Of a DNA stretch of 64,000 nt, positions 25,784-34,272 are shown one piece after another; position 1 is the stretch's first letter, and every line of letters begins with the position of its first letter. The DNA is from Chryseobacterium sp. OV279 (GTDB taxonomy: Bacteria; Bacteroidota; Bacteroidia; Flavobacteriales; Weeksellaceae). The stretch spans positions 186,001 through 250,000 of the forward strand of contig NZ_FQUD01000004.1 of NCBI RefSeq assembly GCF_900128945.1, written 5' to 3'. The notes beneath the pieces were generated by a model. It saw only the letters and a list, made by a program, of their open reading frames with translations, was not told the DNA's origin and did not search any database. The translations under genes were made by a program, and so were the position numbers.

Positions 25784-26653
25784 ATGATCCTCGAAAACGT
25801 AGATGTAGTCCACGATATCAGTAAAGAAGATTTTCAGAAGAATTATTTCAAAAAGCATAAGCCTCTTTTGATCAAAAATTTTGCGGCCAGATGGGATGCC
25901 TTTGACCAATGGAATCTTGCGTACATCCGTGAAAAAGCAGGTGACCAGGATGTTCCGCTCTATGATAATAAACCGGCTGATGCGTCCAAAAGCTCAGATG
26001 CGCCGGTGACGAATATGAAGATGAAAGATTATATCGACAAAATTAAAAGCGGACCTTCAGATCTGCGGATCTTTTTCTATATCATCACAGACCGGCTTCC
26101 GGAACTGTTGAAAAACTTTACTTACCCTGATTTGGGAATCAAGTTTTTTAAGCGGTTGCCCACTCTTTTCTTCGGTGGAAGTGAAGCGCATGTTTTAATG
26201 CATTACGATGTGGATCTAGGGGATTTCCTGCATATTCATTTCGAAGGAAAAAAGAGAATCCTGTTATTCGACCAGAAACAATCTGCTTTCTTATATAAAG
26301 TGCCACTATCCGTTCATACCGTGTATGATATTGATTATGAAAACCCTGATTATGAGAGGTTTCCGGCTTTGCAATATGCCAAAGGTTACGAGATTTTCAT
26401 GGAGCACGGTGATGCCCTCTTTATTCCAGGTGCATTCTGGCACTTCAACCGGTATCTGGAGCCAGGGTTTTCAATGTCACTCAGAGCGCTTCCGAATAAA
26501 CCGGGTGTTTTCGCTAATATGATGTACCATGTTTTTATCATGAGGTATACAGACAAGCTTTTGCGCAAGCTATTTAAGGCTAAGTGGGTGAATTACAAGC
26601 AGAAGTGGGCGTATGAGAAAGGGACGGAGGCGTTTGAAAAGAAAAGGAAATAG
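25784..26653 (+). CDS. Cupin-like JmjC-domain protein
   Basis: The 289-residue protein fits the cupin_8/JmjC fold: the iron ligands in MHYDVDLGDF (His140 and Asp142), the strand FLHIHFEGKKRILLFD and the distal ligand in ALFIPGAFWHF (His220). Such proteins are Fe(II)/2-oxoglutarate oxygenases acting on proteins or other macromolecules, or have lost activity. No signal peptide. It stands alone, with a palindromic terminator 12 bases after the stop. Confidence 0.82.
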   Translation: MILENVDVVHDISKEDFQKNYFKKHKPLLIKNFAARWDAFDQWNLAYIREKAGDQDVPLYDNKPADASKSSDAPVTNMKMKDYIDKIKSGPSDLRIFFYIITDRLPELLKNFTYPDLGIKFFKRLPTLFFGGSEAHVLMHYDVDLGDFLHIHFEGKKRILLFDQKQSAFLYKVPLSVHTVYDIDYENPDYERFPALQYAKGYEIFMEHGDALFIPGAFWHFNRYLEPGFSMSLRALPNKPGVFANMMYHVFIMRYTDKLLRKLFKAKWVNYKQKWAYEKGTEAFEKKRK

Positions 26654-26664
26654 CTAATGTTGGG

Positions 26665-26697
26665 ATCCTTGTCAAGGTTTTAAACCTTGACAAGGAT
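26665..26697. terminator. 16-bp palindrome, second member of the family
   Basis: ATCCTTGTCAAGGTTT (26665-26680) pairs perfectly with 26682-26697. It sits between the convergent JmjC-like and GNAT genes, as the palindrome at 8182-8218 sits between another convergent pair, and the two share the core TGTCAAGGTT. Confidence 0.75.
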
Positions 26698-26730
26698 AGT
26701 TCGATTGAATTTCAACGGTTTCCGTTTTCA

Positions 26731-26753
26731 GGACTGAACTCCCATCTTCCATC
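26731..26753. repeat. Short heptamer array
   Basis: ACTCCCA, TCTTCCA and TCTTATT follow one another at 7-base spacing just past the stop of the GNAT gene. The same CTTCCAT word builds the arrays near 41.6-41.8 kb. Confidence 0.45.
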
Positions 26754-27284
26754 TTATTCATTAATAAGTCCGAAAATCTTAGCATCCACAAATTTCCCTT
26801 TTTCAAAAAAGTAATCACGCAGAATTCCTTCATCTTTAAAGTTTAAAGAATGTAAAAGTTTCTCCGAAGCAATATTCGCAGGATCTGTAAAGGCATCGAT
26901 ACGGTGAAGTCTCATGCTTTCGAATCCATAGATAAGGATAGGAAGAATGGCCTCTTTCATATAAGATTTTTTCCAGAATTTAGGATTCAGCTCGTAGCCG
27001 ATCTCAGCACGGAAATGTTCAGGATACCAGTTGTGATAGCCGCATGTTCCAATCACTTTCTTTTCTGACTTCAATTCCAGAGCCCATCGGAAACCTTTCC
27101 CTTTCTCGAATTCATTATTAAAATAGGTGATGATGTTTTGAGCATCCTCAAGAGTTTTGAAGGGGGCCAGATCATAATATTCCATCACTTCATCCAGGGA
27201 AAAATACTCGAAGAGGTCTTCCGCATCATGGGGAGCGAGCTGTCTTAAAAGGAGTCTTTCAGTTTCTAAAACCGGATAGATCAT
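26754..27284 (-). CDS. GNAT family N-acetyltransferase (RimJ/RimL-like)
   Basis: The 176-residue protein begins PVLETERLLLRQLAPHDAEDL and has GTCGYHNWYPEHFRAEIGYEL, the Y-x-x-A/E-I-G-Y signature, then the acetyl-CoA loop region KKSYMKEAILPILIYGFE and NIASEKLLHSLNFKDEG. This is the RimJ/RimL group that acetylates amino termini or small amines. I take ATG 27284; the upstream ATG at 27335 only adds 17 residues with no family match. Confidence 0.85.
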   Translation of the reverse strand: MIYPVLETERLLLRQLAPHDAEDLFEYFSLDEVMEYYDLAPFKTLEDAQNIITYFNNEFEKGKGFRWALELKSEKKVIGTCGYHNWYPEHFRAEIGYELNPKFWKKSYMKEAILPILIYGFESMRLHRIDAFTDPANIASEKLLHSLNFKDEGILRDYFFEKGKFVDAKIFGLINE

Positions 27285-27361
27285 ATCACTTATTTTATTT
27301 GAAAAATACGACAAATATTTTGTTCTGAAATACATAAGTTATCTGAGCTAAAGTTGAGAAG

Positions 27362-27505
27362 TGTGAATGGTGAATTTTGCTTTGCAAGTGAAAGGTAAAT
27401 TTTTGGAGGAGATATCAGACACAAGACATCAGATTTCAGACAACCCAAAACCTGCATCCCGAAACCCAAAAACCCGCATCCCATAATCTCGAACCCCTCA
27501 ATCTC
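27362..27505. repeat. Heptamer-period intergenic array (copy 1)
   Basis: Between the divergent GNAT and mutS genes the DNA parses into 7-base units: ATCAGAC, ACAAGAC, ATCAGAT, TTCAGAC, AACCCAA, AACCTGC, ATCCCGA, AACCCAA, one 8-base unit, ATCCCAT, AATCTCG, AACCCCT, CAATCTC (27414-27505). It is preceded by GTGAATG/GTGAATT-like units. Forty-one bases (27409-27449) are identical to 39057-39097. Confidence 0.8.
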
Positions 27506-27538
27506 AATTTTCTTAACCCGAACTCAGGTAATTTTAAT

Positions 27539-27546
27539 TAAATTTG
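27539..27546 (+). promoter_or_regulatory. -7 element of mutS
   Basis: TAAATTTG matches TAnnTTTG, 16 bases before the ATG at 27563. Confidence 0.5.
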
Positions 27547-27562
27547 GGGCTCATTTTTTATT

Positions 27563-30151
27563 ATGGCAAAAACGAAGAAGGAAACTCCGCTCATGACGCA
27601 GTACAATACCATTAAGGCAAAATACCCTGATGCACTGCTGCTGTTCAGAGTAGGAGACTTTTATGAAACTTTCGGGCAGGATGCTGTGAGAACCTCTCAG
27701 ATCCTCGGAATTGTACTTACCAAAAGAGCGAATGGAGACGGTCATATAGAGCTGGCAGGATTTCCACATCACTCGGTGGATTCCTATCTTCCGAAGCTGG
27801 TAAGAGCCGGAATGAGAGTCGCTATCTGCGATCAGCTGGAAGATCCGAAAACCGTCAAAGGCATTGTTAAAAGAGGCGTTACAGAGCTTGTGACACCCGG
27901 AGTGACGTTCAATGATCAGGTTTTAAATTCAAAAAAGAACAACTTCCTTCTTTCCCTTCACAAAGAAAAAGAAAAGTACGGAATTGCCATGGTAGACGTT
28001 TCTACCGGTGAATTTTTGGTAAGTGAAGGAAATTTAGAAAAGATTCTTCATATCATCAACACTTTTGATCCGAGCGAGATTGTTTATCAGAGAAGTGTTC
28101 AATTGCCGGAACAGCTTAAAAATAAAAGTGCCTTTAAACTCGAAGACTGGGCTTTCCAGTATAATTTTGCCTACGAAAAACTGACTTCCCACTTTAAAAC
28201 GAAGTCCTTAAAAGGTTTTGGTATTGAAAATCTTCAGCTGGCCATCACGGCTGCAGGAGCCATTTTCGCCTACCTGGTGGAAGATACCCATCACAATCTG
28301 CTTGCCCATATCACAAAACTTCAGGTCATTCCGCAGGAAGATTATCTGATGATGGACAATTTTACGTTAAGAAACCTTGAAATAGTATATCCGAGTAATC
28401 CACAGGGGAAATCACTGCTGGATATTATCGATAAAACATCTACTCCCATGGGAGGGCGATTGCTGAGAAGAAGGATTATTCTTCCGCTAAAATCCGTAGA
28501 TGAGATCATGAGAAGGCTTTCTCTGATTGATTTCCTGAACGAAAAAGATCATCTGAAATACGAAATCTGTCAGCTGTTGAAATCCATTTCGGATCTTGAC
28601 CGACTGATGGGAAAACTGGCTGCAGAAAAAATTTCCCCAAAAGAACTGGGTTATCTGCGTCAAAGCTTAATCAATATTCATCAGATAAAAGCTTTGCTTC
28701 ATCCGCATGCAGATGTTCTGGCCTGGCTGGAACCGCTGTTTGATATGGAAGAGCTGATCAAGTTTTTACAAAATCATCTGAATGAAGAGCTTCCAGTGAA
28801 TATTTCAAAAGGAAATGTCATCAAAGGAAATGTATCTGAAGAATTGGACAGGTTGCGAAACCTTCAGAATAAAGGCCGTGGTTTCCTGGATGAAATGTGC
28901 CAGAGAGAAATAGAAAGAACAGGAATTTCAAGTCTTAAAATTGATTTTAATAATGTTTTCGGATATTATATAGAAGTAAGAAATGCGCATAAAGATAAAG
29001 TTCCTACGGAATGGTTAAGAAAGCAGACGCTTGTGAATGCAGAACGTTACATCACCGAAGAACTCAAAGAATATGAAAGCCAGATCCTTGGCGCCGAAGA
29101 AAAAATAGGCGTTCTGGAAAATGAGCTGTACAGAAACGTATGTGCAGAAACCATGGTCTATATGGATCAGATTCAGGGGAATTCACATATTATTGCGCAG
29201 CTTGATGTTTCTGCAGGATTATCGGAACTGGCTGTTTCTGAAAGTTATACGAAACCGGTCCTTAATCAGGGCTATGCTATAGATTTAAAGGAAGCAAGGC
29301 ATCCGATTATTGAAAACGCACTTCCTTTAGGGGAAAAATATATTCCGAATGACATCTTTTTAGATAAAGATTCCCAGCAGATCATTATGGTGACAGGTCC
29401 GAACATGGCCGGTAAATCCGCGATTCTGCGCCAGACTGCGATTGTGTGTCTTTTGGCCCAGATCGGAAGTTTTGTTCCTGCAAAACATGCTGAAATTGGC
29501 GTTTTAGATAAAATCTTTACAAGGGTAGGCGCTACCGATAATATTTCAGCCGGCGAATCTACTTTCATGGTAGAAATGAACGAAGCTGCGAATATTCTGA
29601 ACAATATTTCAGAGCGAAGTCTGATTCTTTTAGATGAGATCGGACGTGGAACTTCTACCTATGACGGGGTTTCCATTGCATGGGCTATTGCAGAATACCT
29701 TCACCAGCATCCTACGCAGGCAAAAACACTGTTTGCAACGCATTATCATGAACTTAATGAAATGACGGTGAATTTTGAAAGGGTGAAAAACTTCCACGTT
29801 TCCATCCAGGAAAACAAAGGAAATATCATCTTCCTAAGAAAGCTGGTTCCGGGAGGCAGTGAGCACAGTTTCGGTATTCATGTGGCTAAACTGGCGGGAA
29901 TGCCGGCAAAGGTGGTCAACAGAGCCAATGAGATCCTGAAAACCCTTGAAGCAAGCCGTACGCAAACCACCAGTACTTCTGAAAGCATCAAAAGAGTTAC
30001 AGAAGAAAATATGCAGCTTTCTTTTTTCCAGCTGGATGACCCTGTTCTGGAAAATATCCGCGAAGAATTGACGAAAATAGATATCAATACATTAACACCT
30101 ATTGAAGCTTTAATGAAGCTGAATTCGATAAAAAAAATGATTGGAGGGTAA
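27563..30151 (+). CDS. mutS: DNA mismatch repair protein MutS
   Basis: The 862-residue protein is a full-length MutS. The mismatch-reading Phe-x-Glu motif lies in LLFRVGDFYETFGQDA near the N-terminus. The ATPase core has Walker A TGPNMAGKSAI near residue 611, the ISAGESTFMVEM signature and Walker B ILLDEIGRGTSTYDG near residue 688, then LFATHYHELNEM. It binds mismatches as a dimer and recruits MutL. No mutL or mutH gene lies alongside. The last codons and stop are built into the terminator hairpin that follows. Confidence 0.98.
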   Translation: MAKTKKETPLMTQYNTIKAKYPDALLLFRVGDFYETFGQDAVRTSQILGIVLTKRANGDGHIELAGFPHHSVDSYLPKLVRAGMRVAICDQLEDPKTVKGIVKRGVTELVTPGVTFNDQVLNSKKNNFLLSLHKEKEKYGIAMVDVSTGEFLVSEGNLEKILHIINTFDPSEIVYQRSVQLPEQLKNKSAFKLEDWAFQYNFAYEKLTSHFKTKSLKGFGIENLQLAITAAGAIFAYLVEDTHHNLLAHITKLQVIPQEDYLMMDNFTLRNLEIVYPSNPQGKSLLDIIDKTSTPMGGRLLRRRIILPLKSVDEIMRRLSLIDFLNEKDHLKYEICQLLKSISDLDRLMGKLAAEKISPKELGYLRQSLINIHQIKALLHPHADVLAWLEPLFDMEELIKFLQNHLNEELPVNISKGNVIKGNVSEELDRLRNLQNKGRGFLDEMCQREIERTGISSLKIDFNNVFGYYIEVRNAHKDKVPTEWLRKQTLVNAERYITEELKEYESQILGAEEKIGVLENELYRNVCAETMVYMDQIQGNSHIIAQLDVSAGLSELAVSESYTKPVLNQGYAIDLKEARHPIIENALPLGEKYIPNDIFLDKDSQQIIMVTGPNMAGKSAILRQTAIVCLLAQIGSFVPAKHAEIGVLDKIFTRVGATDNISAGESTFMVEMNEAANILNNISERSLILLDEIGRGTSTYDGVSIAWAIAEYLHQHPTQAKTLFATHYHELNEMTVNFERVKNFHVSIQENKGNIIFLRKLVPGGSEHSFGIHVAKLAGMPAKVVNRANEILKTLEASRTQTTSTSESIKRVTEENMQLSFFQLDDPVLENIREELTKIDINTLTPIEALMKLNSIKKMIGG

Positions 30152-30166
30152 TCCAATCATTTTTTA
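30136..30166 (+). terminator. mutS terminator overlapping its stop codon
   Basis: AATGATTGGA (30136-30145) pairs with TCCAATCATT (30152-30161), with an A run before and T6 after extending the stem. The TAA stop (30149-30151) lies in the loop, so the hairpin encodes the last residues. Confidence 0.88.
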
Positions 30167-30183
30167 TTGATCCAATTTGATGA

Positions 30184-30342
30184 TTAACAGCAGTATCCGT
30201 CTTTACCTTTCGGCCCGATAATCATGAAATGGCTGGGTACTCCTCTGAGTTTACAAAGGCCTTCAGCACATGCCGCGCCTCCGTTGATTTCCTTTAGCTC
30301 TTTTTTCGTGAGCTTTCTACTTTGAATGTTTGAACTTTTCAT
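30184..30342 (-). CDS. GG-leader bacteriocin-like peptide 1
   Basis: A 52-residue peptide starting at ATG 30342 (an upstream in-frame ATG at 30366 adds only eight residues). The leader RKLTKKELKEINGGA has the double-glycine processing motif recognised by C39-peptidase ABC exporters. The predicted core after GG has 29-30 residues with four cysteines and ends GYCC. Such peptides are typical orphan bacteriocin-like or RiPP precursors in Chryseobacterium. Leader nearly matches the neighbour at 30370-30534 while the core differs. No modifying enzyme or exporter is adjacent. Confidence 0.75.
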   Translation of the reverse strand: MKSSNIQSRKLTKKELKEINGGAACAEGLCKLRGVPSHFMIIGPKGKDGYCC

Positions 30343-30369
30343 ACATTTTGGATTAATGATGATCACTAT

Positions 30370-30534
30370 TTAGCAGCATGGTCCATCCTGGATTCCATAA
30401 ACTCCGTATTGTTCTTCACCCGTTGCAGGATCAAAGCAGCTCACCACCAGTGGACAGATCGGTCTTGCTCCACCACTAATTTTCTTAAGCTCTTTTTTGG
30501 TCAGCTTTTTAGGCTGAAAATTTGATTTTTTCAT
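30370..30534 (-). CDS. GG-leader bacteriocin-like peptide 2
   Basis: A 54-residue peptide read on the minus strand from ATG 30534 to TAA 30370. The leader PKKLTKKELKKISGGA carries the same double-glycine site as its neighbour, 27 bases downstream. The core (about 33 residues) contains ICPLVVSCFDPATGEE and ends GPCC, so both mature peptides would finish in a Cys-Cys pair but otherwise share little. Its presence next to a paralogue with the same leader supports a tandem duplication with diversification of the core. Modification and export would have to come from genes elsewhere. Confidence 0.75.
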   Translation of the reverse strand: MKKSNFQPKKLTKKELKKISGGARPICPLVVSCFDPATGEEQYGVYGIQDGPCC

Positions 30535-30797
30535 AATAATTTTGTTTTGATTGTACGCTAATTTACATTTAATTTCTTTTAATTCAATAGGTTGTGATTA
30601 AAAAATTCTGTTAAAATTATCATTGGAAAATCAATAAATGGGGTCTTTACAGTATTCTCAGCTTTATTTAAATACTGAATTTTAATTGCAGATAATATGT
30701 AAAAAAGGATTTAACTATTTCTCCAGCTTTTTATCCAACCACAAAGCAGATAAAGATCATCCTGGATTTAAATGATAATTAATGACTATTTTTGAAT

Positions 30798-31286
30798 ATG
30801 AAGAATTTATTGACCCTATTGACTGTATTTCTGTGTGTTACGGCTTTTAATGCCCAGCAGACAGAAGTCCCTTCCATGAAATATGAAGACCTTGAAAAAC
30901 GCATTCAGAAGGAGAATGATAAGCTTTTGGTGGTCAATTTCTGGGCTACGACCTGCGCTCCCTGCGTGAAAGAACTGCCTGATTTTATGGAAATCAACCA
31001 TAAGCTAAAGGATAATCCGAAGTTTAAAATGATCCTGGTTTCCCTGGACAGATTGGTGGATAAGGAAAGAGTGATTAAGTTTATCAAAAATAAAAACCTT
31101 ACCGCCGAAGTGATCCTGCTGGACGATATCAAAAGAATGAATACCTGGATTCCAAGGTTTGAAAAGAACTGGGACGGAAATATTCCCGTAACCATTTTTT
31201 ATAAAAACGGTCAAAAAGTACACTTCAACGATGGTGAAATGAGCAAAGAAGACCTCGAAAAAACAATTAACGATAACTTACAATAA
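30798..31286 (+). CDS. Secreted thioredoxin-like (TlpA/ResA type) protein
   Basis: The 162-residue protein has a signal peptide (MKNLLTLLTVFLCVTAFNAQ) and a thioredoxin fold with the redox centre NFWATTCAPCVKELPDF, CxxC at residues 53 and 56. It is a periplasmic or membrane-facing disulfide reductase of the TlpA/ResA/DsbE group. I use ATG 30798; an upstream in-frame TTG at 30792 is less likely. The gene is followed after 7 bases by another thioredoxin-like gene, so they form an operon. Confidence 0.88.
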   Translation: MKNLLTLLTVFLCVTAFNAQQTEVPSMKYEDLEKRIQKENDKLLVVNFWATTCAPCVKELPDFMEINHKLKDNPKFKMILVSLDRLVDKERVIKFIKNKNLTAEVILLDDIKRMNTWIPRFEKNWDGNIPVTIFYKNGQKVHFNDGEMSKEDLEKTINDNLQ

Positions 31287-31293
31287 AATAAAT

Positions 31294-31953
31294 ATGAAAA
31301 ACCTGAAAATTTTAATGGCGGCCTTCATTGCCGGGCTTGGATTGCTAAGCTTTACAGCTGCAGATCATGAAAAAGAAGGCGCTCAAAAAGTAAATGCTTC
31401 TGTATCTGCAAAAGGGTATGAAGTAGGAGATGCAGCGGCCGATTTTAAGTTGAAAAACATCGACGGGAAAATGGTTTCTTTAAGCGATTTTAAAAGTGCA
31501 AAAGGATTTATAGTTGTTTTCACCTGCAACCACTGTCCTTATGCTAAAAAATATGAGGACAGAATTGTAGAGCTGGATAAAAAATTCAAAAATCAAGGGT
31601 ATCCGGTTATAGCCGTTAATCCCAACGATCCGAATGTACAGCCTGAAGACGGCTACAAACAGATGATCGACAGAGCCAAAGAGAAAGGCTTTACGTTCCC
31701 TTATTTAGTGGATGAAGGCCAGAAGGTGTATCCGTTGTACGGAGCTACAAAAACACCCCACGTTTTCGTCCTGAAGAAAGAAAACGGAAAGAATATCGTA
31801 AAATATATTGGCGCAATCGATAACAATTACGAAAACCCGAATGATGTATCGGAATATTATGTTCAGGATGCTGTCAATGCCCTGATCAAGGGAGAGCCTG
31901 TAAAAATGGATAAAACAGTGGCCATTGGATGTACAATCAAAGTAAAGAAATAA
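31294..31953 (+). CDS. Secreted AhpC/TSA-Redoxin family thioredoxin-like protein
   Basis: The 219-residue protein has an N-terminal signal (LKILMAAFIAGLGLLSF) and a Redoxin domain with FTCNHCPYAKKYEDR (C78 and C81), VIAVNPNDPN and a cis-proline region KTPHVFVL. Members of this group act as thiol oxidoreductases in the periplasm, often paired with TlpA-like partners as here. The final IGCTIKVKK adds one more cysteine. Confidence 0.88.
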   Translation: MKNLKILMAAFIAGLGLLSFTAADHEKEGAQKVNASVSAKGYEVGDAAADFKLKNIDGKMVSLSDFKSAKGFIVVFTCNHCPYAKKYEDRIVELDKKFKNQGYPVIAVNPNDPNVQPEDGYKQMIDRAKEKGFTFPYLVDEGQKVYPLYGATKTPHVFVLKKENGKNIVKYIGAIDNNYENPNDVSEYYVQDAVNALIKGEPVKMDKTVAIGCTIKVKK

Positions 31954-31979
31954 TATATTTGCTTTAGCAGTTTAATATA

Positions 31980-32010
31980 AGATCGGTGTTCTTTTGAATA
32001 CCGATTTTTT
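31980..32010 (+). terminator. Terminator after the thioredoxin operon
   Basis: ATCGGTGTTC (31982-31991) pairs with GAATACCGAT (31996-32005), one G-T pair, TTTT loop, followed by T6. Confidence 0.85.
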
Positions 32011-32102
32011 ATGGCTTAAAAACGTAATTTTGCTGTTCAATTTTTAGCCCGCTAAACAAAAATTAATCATATAAAGGCTTTAGCCAAAACTTAAAACACC
32101 AC

Positions 32103-32498
32103 ATGGAATTTAAATTCAGTCTGAAATATCTTCTGCTCACCATCTTCATTTTCCTGATAGAAGTCCTGATCGCTACAAAACTGGCAGATATCTTCTTTGT
32201 AAGAGCTTACCTCGGAGACGTTATTGTTGTGATGCTTCTCTACACTTTCGTAAAGAGTTTTGTGAAAATAAACAGTGAGAAACTTATTCTTGGAATTTTT
32301 GTTTTTTCATGCCTTGTGGAGTTTGCCCAATATTTTACGGTCGCAGAAAAACTGGGCTTCCGTCCTGGAGACCTTATGTATACCGTTATTGGAAATTCTT
32401 TCTCGTGGATTGATATCCTGTGTTATGGTGCTGGATGTATTTTGCTGTATCTTTTTGTAAAATTAAATCTAAAAAAGGAAGAAGAACTGAGCCTGTAA
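32103..32498 (+). CDS. DUF2809 family membrane protein
   Basis: A 131-residue protein with four predicted membrane helices (YLLLTIFIFLIEVLIATKL; DVIVVMLLYTFVKSFV; LILGIFVFSCLVEFAQYF; DILCYGAGCILLYLFV) and LGFRPGDLMYTVIGNSFSW, a pattern typical of DUF2809 proteins, which are related to VanZ-like membrane proteins. Function unknown. It is a short single gene between a terminator and a heptamer array. Confidence 0.82.
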   Translation: MEFKFSLKYLLLTIFIFLIEVLIATKLADIFFVRAYLGDVIVVMLLYTFVKSFVKINSEKLILGIFVFSCLVEFAQYFTVAEKLGFRPGDLMYTVIGNSFSWIDILCYGAGCILLYLFVKLNLKKEEELSL

Positions 32499-32656
32499 AC
32501 ACTGTTTTTCTCGCTACTCAAGAAGGAAAATTAAAGACTGTTGCATTCTGGCCCTTACTTTTGTGCCGTTTTCTTCAGCAGGGATCCATTTCTCATCATC
32601 TTAAGTGCTTTAATAAACTCATTTCTTATCGATTCATGTTCGTTGGAAGCTATTGA

Positions 32657-32718
32657 GTTGTCTGAAATCTGATGTCTTATATCTGATATCTCTCTCAAAA
32701 ATTCACCATTCACGTTTC
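32657..32718. repeat. Heptamer-period array (inverted relative)
   Basis: GTTGTCT, GAAATCT, GATGTCT, TATATCT, GATATCT, CTCTCAA, AAATTCA, CCATTCA and CGTTTCC follow one another without interruption from 32657, all 7 bases. The first five are the reverse-complement sense of the ATCAGAC/ATCAGAT units at 27.4 and 39.06 kb. It sits between two convergent genes. Confidence 0.8.
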
Positions 32719-33636
32719 CTATCTTCCAAAACTGTCGTACTTATCTTCCGCATACTTGATGAAACGGTTAAGTAACGCTACGTTGTCCTTTTCCATTGGG
32801 GAAAGTTCTTTATCTACATTATTGGACACAGGAATATACCAATCTGTCTGTTCAAAGAAATATCTGTAGGTCTCCTTTTTGAAAGAATAGCCGTGTCTCG
32901 CAAAAACAGAGTTTTTAATGATCTCAAGATCGAGTTTTCTTAAGTTTTTAAGTTCCTTCTCCGTCAGTTTCTGTTTGGAAGCATTCAGTTTAAAAATAGC
33001 CTCAGAAGCCATTCTGTTTTTGGAAGTCTTATAACTTTCTGTTTTTCCGGTTTCTTCATCGGTATATTTTTCTACAAAATCCTTAGGATTGGACCAGTCT
33101 ACCAGATCAGAATCCTGATCCAGCATAAAGTTCGGATTGTAGACAAATTCTTTTTTGGAAAGTTTAATGGTTTTTAAAGGCGATTTTACAGCCGTTTTAT
33201 TGAAAGCATTCCATTTTCCGGTGATGCTGTCGCCGCTCAATTTTATTTCAAATCTGCCATCGGTTTTATCGTTACCGGGTTCATCCAGGACAAAAGATTT
33301 CATACTTTCATTAAAAATACCTCTGAAAGGACGTTGGTTTCCATTGACAATACTTTGTCCGTACACACTGTCTTTAGTGATCCTGTTGATCTTCAGAGAA
33401 ATTTTCTTATTCACAAAATCCTCATACTGTTCGCCGTCTTCAGAAGAAATCATTTCTTTTCCGGCAAAATCTCCGGTATAAATTCCGTAGTATTCTTTAT
33501 AAATTTCAGGAACCACAGCGGAATCCTTTTTAGCGATCACAGAATCTTTTCCTGTTTCGGTTATTTTTCCGTCTTTCTTACAGCTCAGCAGGGAAACTGC
33601 CAGCAAAGAAACAAGGGTGTAATTTAAGATTTTCAT
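32719..33636 (-). CDS. YARHG-domain lipoprotein
   Basis: The 305-residue protein has a lipoprotein signal (AVSLLSC, lipidated Cys19) and, near the C-terminus, KNSVFARHGYSFKKETYRYF followed by DWYIPVSNNVDKELSPMEK and NVALL, the defining pattern of the YARHG domain, which is thought to act outside the cytoplasm but has no known activity. The N-terminal half is an unassigned beta-rich region (YYGIYTGDFAGK). It overlaps the start of the next upstream gene on the strand (DUF2306) by 4 bases. Confidence 0.87.
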   Translation of the reverse strand: MKILNYTLVSLLAVSLLSCKKDGKITETGKDSVIAKKDSAVVPEIYKEYYGIYTGDFAGKEMISSEDGEQYEDFVNKKISLKINRITKDSVYGQSIVNGNQRPFRGIFNESMKSFVLDEPGNDKTDGRFEIKLSGDSITGKWNAFNKTAVKSPLKTIKLSKKEFVYNPNFMLDQDSDLVDWSNPKDFVEKYTDEETGKTESYKTSKNRMASEAIFKLNASKQKLTEKELKNLRKLDLEIIKNSVFARHGYSFKKETYRYFFEQTDWYIPVSNNVDKELSPMEKDNVALLNRFIKYAEDKYDSFGR

Positions 33637-34271
33637 ATATGTTTTTTTGTTATTAGGTATTCAATTAAAAGGATATTGGGGATCCAGCCCAGCCATGCGA
33701 TAATCTGGTAGACATCCATCGGATTTGGGTGGAATAAATATACAATAATTACTTTCCAGATCCGTAACGTAAGAGCAGATAAACTGAGGGCATAACTTCG
33801 CCACATCCACTGCTTGTGTTCTCTAAATTTTTTTTGTCTTGCAGACTGATAGGCTTTGTACGTAGAAAACCACCAAAGGCTCCCTAAAATAACGAAAGAG
33901 ATTTTGGAAAGGTAGCCTCCGTTGGCAAAAAATCCCATGTAGATTCCAGAAGGAGCAGCCAGAATCAGAATTAAAAAAATGTAGACTTTTCCAATATTCC
34001 TGTGAAAGTTTTTGATCCCGAAATCCTTTCTGAGAATAGCCAGAAATCCGGAAAACAGCACAAAAATACTGGTATACACGTGGGTATAGAAAAATGAAAG
34101 ATATTCCGGTCTGTCCTGAACTTCTGTCTGTTTGATCATCAGAAAGCTCACATTCGGATTGAAGGGAATATATTCAAGGGTAATTTTTAGCATCAGCCAA
34201 AAGAAATATCCAAACCCTAAAATCAAAAGGGTTTTTAAGATAGAAGGGATATATTTTCTGGCCGTAAACAT
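33633..34271 (-). CDS. DUF2306 family membrane protein
   Basis: The 212-residue protein has about five to six membrane helices, with YTHVYTSIFVLFSGFLAIL, NFHRNIGKVYIFLILILAAPSG and KFREHKQWMWRSYALSLSAL, the conserved His/Arg-rich segments of DUF2306. Conserved histidines suggest a haem- or metal-linked site but no function is proven. It ends inside the YARHG gene start and begins 1 base from the following TonB-like gene, so all are one operon. Confidence 0.85.
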   Translation of the reverse strand: MFTARKYIPSILKTLLILGFGYFFWLMLKITLEYIPFNPNVSFLMIKQTEVQDRPEYLSFFYTHVYTSIFVLFSGFLAILRKDFGIKNFHRNIGKVYIFLILILAAPSGIYMGFFANGGYLSKISFVILGSLWWFSTYKAYQSARQKKFREHKQWMWRSYALSLSALTLRIWKVIIVYLFHPNPMDVYQIIAWLGWIPNILLIEYLITKKHI

Positions 34272-34272
34272 T

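Noticed and set aside
29272..29604. 110-residue minus-strand frame within mutS
   Set aside because: Antisense shadow of the MutS ATPase domain, no independent signal.
30787..30794. TATTTTTG as promoter of the first thioredoxin-like gene
   Set aside because: It would place the transcription start on the ATG at 30798.
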